Assembly: GCA_038277395.1 (NCBI GenBank)
Contig: CM076190.1
Location: 182,840,001-182,904,000 of the forward strand
Source: Dryocosmus kuriphilus
Lineage: Eukaryota > Arthropoda > Insecta > Hymenoptera > Cynipidae
DNA: 64,000 nucleotides
Direction of reading: 5' to 3'
Every line of letters begins with the position of its first letter. Position 1 is the stretch's first letter. Position numbers and translations under genes: made by a program. The notes below the pieces were generated by a model. It was not told the DNA's origin, made no database searches, and saw only the letters and a program-made list of their open reading frames with translations. This document shows, in pieces, positions 56,748 through 64,000 of this stretch.

Positions 56748-59060
56748 TGCCTTTTTTAACTTGAGACATCGAAATATCTCCAAAAATACGCATCCTATGA
56801 AAAAAATATCTGTAATAAGAACTTTTTATTTTCGAGGGGGAAAAACGATTTTAAAAAAGCTTACCTGACCCCACCCCCCTAGGAGGTAGGGGTGGGGGTA
56901 GCTTTGTAATTTCAAATGTCAACTTCAACTTTTTATCACAGATTAAGATTCTCCTTTATGAAATACGTAAGTTTTATTCGAAAAATTTTTTTCGATTCGT
57001 GATAGATGGCGCTGAAATTTCAAAAAAAGGAATTGTTGACACTACTTTTAGCTCTACCCAGGAATAACGATGCGGACTTACTAGTTGCCTAGTTGCCTAT
57101 TCCCTTCGGGGTGTTTAATTTCGGTGAGTCCCCTTACCCCTCACCATCGGGGTGCTTGAACTTTCGGCAACGGGACAGTAAAAGTGATAAAACTGTAGAA
57201 AACCTTTCCCGATTACAGTTGGTTGTCGGCAGTGGATTTTGGATGTAGACATTACATATCATCGAGTGTCAACTGTCTACAATCCTCGACGTCATTCCAG
57301 CCGAGCGATAACCGCGTCTGTCCGTGATTAACGTTTATTCATTAAGAGGGTTGATTGTGTTCATTTGATTTGGGTGTGTTGGTTGCGTTCATTTCAGTTG
57401 GTCGTAATTAGTTGCTTTCGTTTGAGTTATTGCTGTTGGTCACGTTCGTTTGAGTTGGTTTGGGTGTCGCTGTATTCCCTCATTACCTTACTTCATTACT
57501 TTTACAATGGAAATTCTATTTCTACAACAGAAGATTGAAATGATTCTCATTTATGGAGAAAGTGGCAGGAATATCAATGATGCTCTCATGCTTTATGCTC
57601 AACGATTTCCAGAAAGTGTTCCTTCACGCGCTTCTTTTTACCGGGTTGTCCAAAACTTCATCACTGACGGAAGTGTACAACCGAAAAAAGGAAGCGTCGA
57701 GTGACAATTAGTGGAGTTGATAATGAAACCGCAATTTTAGCTGGAGTCACTCATGACCCTCATGTTAGTATTCGACAACTAAGCCGCGATTCAGGAATGT
57801 CTCTATCCAGTGTTTGGAAGGTATTAAAACGTAATAATTATCATCCGTATCATATTTCACTGCATCAAGAACTTCATGGCAATGATTTTCAGAACCGAGT
57901 GACATTTTGTCAATGGGCGATTCAGCAGATACAAGGAAACACGAATTTCTTTTTTTTAGTACTCTTCTCAGACGATTCGTCTTTCACAAACCATGGTAAC
58001 GTCAATCGGCACAACATGCACTATTGGAGTGTACAAAACCCACATTGGTTGCGTGAAGTTGAGCATCAGCGTCCATGGTCCGTGAATGTTTGGTGTGGAA
58101 TAATTGGAGATCAAATTATCGGTCCGTATTTTATTGATGGAAATTTGAACGGTGAAAGATATCGTAACTTTTTAGAAAATGAACTTCCAATATTGCTTGA
58201 AGACCTAAGCTTGGAAGTGCGACACGACATGTGATTTCAACATGACGGTTGTCCAGCACATTATTCGGCAATCGCGAGGAAAGTACTCAATCGCGAATTC
58301 AATGGACGATGGATCGGTAGAGGGGGTCCAGTAAATTGGTCTGCCAGATCGCCAGATCTCAAGGTGCCGGATTTCTATTTGTGGGGTTATCTAAAGAATC
58401 GCGTGTATCAAGAAGTGCCCACAACTCGTGATAACATGATCGAGCGAATCAGGTCTGCTTGTGCACAAATAACACCAGACGCACTTCGCAGTTGTGTGGA
58501 ATCTTTCGAAGCTCGGATTAACAAGTGCATCGAAGTGCGAGGACAACATTTTGAGCACTTATTGTAAAATAATTAATCGAAATTAAGCACCCCGATGGTG
58601 AGAGGCGAGGGGACTCACCGAAATCAAGCACCGCGATGGTAAGCGGTGAGGAGAATCACCGAAATCAAGCACCCCGATGGTGAGAGGCAAGGGGACTCAC
58701 TGAAATTAAACACCCCGAAGGGAATAGGCAACTACTAAGTCCGCGTCGTTATTCCTGGGTAGAGCTAAAAGTAGTGTCAACAATTTAATTTTTCGCAATT
58801 TCAGCGCCATCCATCGTGAATAGAAAAAAATTTTTCGAATAAAACTTACGTATTTCATAAAGGAGAATGTGAATCTGTGATAAAAAATTAGGGTTGCCAT
58901 TTGAAATTACAAAGTTATCCCCACCCCTGCCTCCTGGAGGTTGGGGTGGGGCAAATTTAAAAAAAATCGTTTTTCCCCCTCGAAAATAAAAAGTTCTTAT
59001 TACAGATATTTTTTTCATAGGATGCACATTTTTTGAGATATTTCGATGTCTCAAGTTAAA
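56748..59060 (+). mobile_element. DD41D Tc1/mariner-like transposon with long inverted repeats
   Basis: The left arm (about 56748-57180) and right arm (about 58575-59060) are reverse complements. Matches are AACTTGAGACATCGA with TCGATGTCTCAAGTT at the outer ends, AAATACGTAAGTTTTATTCG with its complement, and GGTGAGTCCCCT with AGGGGACTCACC inside, where the GCACCCCGATGGTGAG unit is repeated three times on the right. One transposase gene lies between. Arms of about 430-480 bp are long for this superfamily. The outer 283 bp or so of the right arm is the unit of the satellite that follows. Confidence 0.7.
57507..58567 (+). pseudogene. DD41D transposase with one frameshift and one stop
   Basis: From the Met at 57507 the frame encodes an N-terminal helix-turn-helix (IEMILIYGESGRN, then SRASFYRVVQNF). 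Near 57690 one base appears to be missing from an A run, and coding resumes in the next frame with SIRQLSRDSGMSLSSVWKVL. Catalytic blocks follow: FSDDSSFTNHG, WSVNVWCGIIGDQIIGPYF, FQHDGCPAHYS and SPDLKVPDFYLWG. There are 41 residues between the last two aspartates. A TGA (58232-58234) replaces an expected Trp just before FQHDG. The C-terminus FEHLL ends at TAA 58567. Otherwise intact, so inactivation is recent. The superfamily is certain; the DD41D subgroup rests on the counted spacing. Confidence 0.8.
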
Positions 59061-62000
59061 AAAAACAACTTCATTTTTCGCAATTTCAGCGCCATCTATC
59101 GCGAATTGAAAAAAAATTTCTCGAATAAAACTTACGTATTTCATAAAGGAGAATCTAAATCTGTGATAAGAAATTGGGGTTGCCATTTGAAATTACAAAG
59201 TTATCCCCACCCCTGCCTCCTGGGGTTTGGGGTGGTTTAAATTTAAAAAAAATCGTTTTTCCCCCTTGAAAATAAAAAGTTCTTATTACAGATATTTTTT
59301 TCATAGGATGCGCATTTTTTGAGATATTTCGATGTCTCAAGTTAAGAAAAACAATTTCATTTTTCGCAATTTCAGCGTCATCTATCGCGAATTGAAAAAA
59401 AAATTTTTCGAGTAAAACTTACGTATTTCATAAAGGAGAATCTGAATCTGTGATAAGAAATTGGGGTTGCCATTTGAAATTACAAAGTTATCCTCACCCC
59501 TGCCTCCTGGGGGTTGGGGTGGGGTAAATTTAAAAAAAATCGTTTTTCCCCCTTGAAAATAAAAAGTTCTTATTACAGATATTTTTTTCATAGGATGCGC
59601 ATTTTTTGAGATATTTCGATGTCTCAAGTTAAGAAAAACAATTTCATTTTTCGCAATTTCAGCGTCATCTATCGCGAATTGAAAAAAATTTTTCGAATAA
59701 AACTTACGTATTTCATAAAGGAGAATCTGAATCTGTGATAAGAAATTGGGGTTGCCATTTGAAATTACAAAGTTATCCTCACCCCTGCCTCCTGGGGGTT
59801 GGGGTGGGGCAAATTTTAAAAAAATCGTTTTTCCCCCTCGAAAATAAAAAGTTCTTATTACAGATATTTTTTTCATAGGATGCGCATTTTTTGAGATATT
59901 TCGATGTCTCAAGTTAAAAAAAACAATTTCATTTTTCGCAATTTCAGCGCCATCTATCGCGAATTGAAAAAAATTTTTCGAATAAAACTTACGTATTTCA
60001 TAAAGGAGAATCTGAATCTGTGATAAGAAATTGGGGTTGCCATTTGAAATTACAAAGTTATCCCCACCCCTGCCTCCTGGGGTTTGGGTGGTTTAAATTT
60101 AAAAAAAATCGTTTTTCCCCCTTGAAAATAAAAAGTTCTTATTACAGATATTTTTTTCATAGGATGCGCATTTTTTGAGATATTTCGATGTCTCAAGTTA
60201 AGAAAAACAATTTCATTTTTCGCAATTTCAGCGTCATCTATCGCGAATTGAAAAAAATTTTTCGAATAAAACTTACGTATTTCATAAAGGAGAATCTGAA
60301 TCTGTGATAAGAAATTGGGGTTGCCATTTGAAATTACAAAGTTATCCTCACCCCTGCCTCCTGGGGGTTGGGGTGGGGTAAATTTAAAAAAAATCGTTTT
60401 TTTCCCCCTCGAAAATAAAAAGTTCTTATTACAGATATTTTTTTCATAGGATGCGCATTTTTTGAGATATTTCGATGTCTCAAGTTAAAAAAAAAACAAT
60501 TTCATTTTTCGCAATTTCAGCGCCATCTATCGCGAATTGAAAAAAATTTTTCGAATAAAACTTACGTATTTCATAAAGGAGAATCTGAGTCTGTGATAAG
60601 AAATTGGGGTTGCCATTTGAAATTACAAAGTTATCCCCACCCCTGCCTCCTGGGGGTTGGGGTGGGGCAAATTTAAAAAAAATCGTTTTTCCCCCTCGAA
60701 AATAAAAAGTTCTTATTACAGATATTTTTTTCATAGGATGCGCATTTTTTGAGATATTTCGATGTCTGAAGTTAAAAAAAACAATTTCATTTTTCGCAAT
60801 TTCAGCGCCATCTATCGCGAATTGAAAAAAATTTTTCGAATAAAACTTACGTATTTCATAAAGGAGAATCTGAATCTGTGATAAGAAATTGGGGTTGCCA
60901 TTTGAAATTACAAAGTTACCCCCATCCCTGCCTCTTGGGGGTTGGGATGGGGCAAATTTAAAAAAAATCGTTTTTTCCCCTCGAAAATAAAAAGTTCTTA
61001 TTACAGATATTTTTTTCATAGGATGCGCATTTTTTGAGATATTTCGATGTCTCAAGTTAAAAAAAACAATTTCATTTTTTTTCGCAATTTCAGCGCCATC
61101 TATCGCGAATTGAAAAAAATTTTTCGAATAAAACTTACGTATTTCATAAAGGAGAATCTGAATCTGTGATAAGAAATTGGGGTTGCCATTTGAAATTACA
61201 AAGTTATCCCCACCCCTGCCTCCTGGGGTTTGGGGTGGTTTAAATTTAAAAAAAATCGTTTTTCCCCCTTGAAAATAAAAAGTTCTTATTACAGATATTT
61301 TTTTCATAGGATGCGCATTTTTTGAGATATTTCGATGTCTCAAGTTAAAAAAACAATTTCATTTTTCGCAATTTCAGCGTCATCTATCGCGAATTGAAAA
61401 AAATTTTTCGAATAAAACTTACGTATTTCATAAAGGAGAATCTGAATCTGTGATAAGAAATTGGGGTTGCCATTTGAAATTACAAAGTTATCCCCACCCC
61501 TGCCTCCTGGGGTTTGGGGTGGGTTTAAATTTGAAAAAAAAAAAAAAGATATTTTTGTCCCCCGAAATTTCAGCGTCATCTATCGCGAATCAAAGTTATC
61601 CTCACCCCTGCCTCCTGGGGTGGGGTGAAAAAAATTTTTCGAGTTCTTATAAAACTCGTTTTTCCCCTTGAAAATAAAAAGTTGCCATTTTATTACAGAT
61701 AAATTTTTTTACAGATATTTTTTTCATAGGATGCGCATTTTTTGAGATATTTCGATGTCTCAAGTTAAGAAAAACAATTTCATTTTTCGCAATTTCAGCG
61801 TCATCTATCGCGAATTGAAAAAAATTTTTCGAGTAAAACTTACGTATTTCATAAAGGAGAATCTGAATCTGTGATAAGAAATTGGGGTTGCCATTTGAAA
61901 TTACAAAGTTATCCTCACCCCTGCCTCCTGGGGGTTGGGGTGGGGTAAATTTAAAAAAAATCGTTTTTCCCCCTTGAAAATAAAAAGTTCTTATTACAGA

Positions 62001-64000
62001 TATTTTTTTCATAGGATGCGCATTTTTTGAGATATTTCGATGTCTCAAGTTAAGAAAAACAATTTCATTTTTCGCAATTTCAGCGTCATCTATCGCGAAT
62101 TGAAAAAAATTTTTCGAATAAAACTTACGTATTTCATAAAGGAGAATCTGAATCTGTGATAAGAAATTGGGGTTGCCATTTGAAATTACAAAGTTATCCT
62201 CACCCCTGCCTCCTGGGGGTTGGGGTGGGGCAAATTTTAAAAAAAAATCGTTTTTTTTTTTCCCCCTCGAAAATAAAAAGTTCTTATTACAGATATTTTT
62301 TTCATAGGATGCGCATTTTTTGAGATATTTCGATGTCTCAAGTTAAAAAAAACAATTTCATTTTTCGCAATTTCAGCGCCATCTATCGCGAATTGAAAAA
62401 AATTTTTCGAATAAAACTTACGTATTTCATAAAGGAGAATCTGAATCTGTGATAAGAAATTGGGGTTGCCATTTGAAATTACAAAGTTATCCCCACCCCT
62501 GCCTCCTCCTGGGGTTTGGGGTGGTTTAAATTTAAAAAAAATCGTTTTTCCCCCTTGAAAATAAAAAGTTCTTATTACAGATATTTTTTTCATAGGATGC
62601 GCATTTTTTGAGATATTTCGATGTCTCAAGTTAAAAAAACAATTCATTTTTTTTCGCAATTTCAGCGTCATCTATCGCGAATTGAAAAAAATTTTTCGAA
62701 TAAAACTTACGTATTTCATAAAGGAGAATCTGAATCTGTGATAAGAAATTGGGGTTGCCATTTGAAATTACAAAGTTATCCCCACCCCTGCCTCCTGGGG
62801 TTTGGGGTGGTTTAAATTTAAAAAAAATCGTTTTTCCCCCTTGAAAATAAAAAGTTCTTATTACAGATATTTTTTTCATAGGATGCGCATTTTTTGAGAT
62901 ATTTCGATGTCTCAAGTTAAAAAAAACAATTTCATTTTTCGCAATTTCAGCGTCATCTATCGCGAATTGAAAAAAATTTTTCGAATAAAACTTACGTATT
63001 TCATAAAGGAGAATCTGAATCTGTGATAAGAAATTGGGGTTGCCATTTGAAATTACAAAGTTATCCCCACCCCTGCCTCCTGGGGGTTTGGGGTGGTTTA
63101 AATTTAAAAAAAATCGTTTTTCCCCCTTGAAAATAAAAAGTTCTTATTACAGATATTTTTTTCATAGGATGCGCATTTTTTGAGATATTTCGATGTCTCA
63201 AGTTAAAAAAAACAATTTCATTTTTCGCAATTTCAGCGTCATCTATCGCGAATTGAAAAAAATTTTTCGAATAAAACTTACGTATTTCATAAAGGAGAAT
63301 CTGAATCTGTGATAAGAAATTGGGGTTGCCATTTGAAATTACAAAGTTATCCCCACCCCTGCCTCCTGGGGGTTGGGGGGGTGGGTTTAAATTTAAAAAA
63401 AAATCGTTTTTCCCCCTTGAAAATAAAAAGTTCTTATTACAGATATTTTTTTCATAGGATGCGCATTTTTTGAGATATTTCGATGTCTCAAGTTAAGAAA
63501 AACAATTTCATTTTTCGCAATTTCAGCGTCATCTATCGCGAATTGAAAAAAATTTTTCGAATAAAACTTACGTATTTCATAAAGGAGAATCTGAATCTGT
63601 GATAAGAAATTGGGGTTGCCATTTGAAATTACAAAGTTATCCCCACCCCTGCCTCCTGGGGTTTGGGGTGGTTTAAATTTAAAAAAAAAAATCGTTTTTC
63701 CCCCTTGAAAATAAAAAGTTCTTATTACAGATATTTTTTTCATAGGATGCGCATTTTTTGAGATATTTCGATGTCTCAAGTTAAGAAAAACAATTTCATT
63801 TTTCGCAATTTCAGCGTCATCTATCGCGAATTGAAAAAAATTTTTCGAGTAAAACTTACGTATTTCATAAAGGAGAATCTGAATCTGTGATAAGAAATTG
63901 GGGTTGCCATTTGAAATTACAAAGTTATCCTCACCCCTGCCTCCTGGGGGTTGGGGTGGGGTAAATTAAAAAAAAAATCGTTTTTCCCCCTTGAAAATAA
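58780..64000. repeat. Satellite array of about 287 bp units derived from the transposon arm
   Basis: About 18 head-to-tail units run from the right arm of the transposon to the window end and probably beyond. GATGTCTCAAGTTA marks each unit, at intervals of about 280-295 bp. Variants differ mainly in CCCCACCCCTGCC against CCTCACCCCTGCC, GGGGTTTGGGGTGGTTT against GGGGGTTGGGGTGGGG, CGTCATC against CGCCATC, and A-run lengths. The unit near 61338-61757 is longer and scrambled. On the minus strand one frame stays open across units that are multiples of three long (for example 60480-61343). No gene is called from this. A single inverted unit is the left arm at 56748-57040. Confidence 0.85.
61510..61725. 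repeat. Scrambled satellite unit
   Basis: Pieces of the unit appear out of order: an A run, TTTCAGCGTCATCTATCGCG, then AAGTTATCCTCACCCCTGCC, then AAAAATTTTTCGAG, then a second TTACAGATA. This suggests several template switches or a rearranged recombination product within the array. Confidence 0.6.

Noticed and set aside
58780..64000. Repeat-protein gene across the satellite
   Set aside because: Frames are open only where unit length happens to be a multiple of three, and starts, stops and splice sites are not consistent among units.

Overview
The window is eukaryotic nuclear DNA, AT-rich, almost certainly from an insect. It has GT-AG introns, tRNA-like A/B boxes, a LINE with a target-site duplication, and mariner, Merlin, MULE, hAT and CACTA-like DNA transposons. 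There is no operon structure and no Shine-Dalgarno pattern. The repeat mix would suit a wasp or other hymenopteran, but that is a weak inference. Most of the sequence is nested, decayed transposable elements.

Layout. 1-2.1 kb is a nest of inverted repeats. 2.1-6.3 kb is AT-rich, with one hairpin element and one coding relic. 6.3-8.2 kb is the first copy of a dispersed repeat with CGCG hairpins, seen again at 19.1-27.6 kb. 8.9-10.3 kb is a GC-rich-ended element. 10.4-17.0 kb is an inverted duplicate of 52.1-53.6 kb, split by a 5.1 kb LINE on the minus strand that carries a 14 bp target-site duplication. 19.4-21.9 kb is a Merlin element with about 340 bp inverted repeats. 24.15-25.02 kb is a truncated mariner. 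29.2-32.5 kb is a MULE with a mariner inside it. 34.3-37.1 kb is a hAT relic. 37.1-46.1 kb is a minus-strand SAM-domain gene whose second coding exon lies in a tandem array of 11 near-identical units (~510 bp). A CACTA-like transposase relic lies in its last intron. 47.5-51.15 kb is a giant foldback element. 52.1-56.7 kb holds a small secreted-peptide gene with a duplicated last exon. 56.75-59.06 kb is a DD41D Tc1/mariner-like element, and the outer part of its long inverted repeat is expanded into a satellite array that runs to the end of the window.

The two strongest candidates for undescribed biology are both exon duplications. (1) In the SAM gene the repeated 82 nt exon goes from phase 0 to phase 1. 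Skipping every copy, or splicing two copies together, meets a stop within a few codons, so only a transcript with exactly one copy is open. (2) In the secreted-peptide gene a signal-peptide exon ends at a consensus donor in phase 1, and two related terminal exons lie downstream, both open in the matching phase. The second is preceded by three tandem copies of its own acceptor. The signal exon also exists in an inverted duplicate whose differences are concentrated in the leader and mostly change amino acids.

All calls come from reading the sequence. No search, alignment program or expression data was available, and repeat boundaries are approximate unless a duplication or splice site fixes them.
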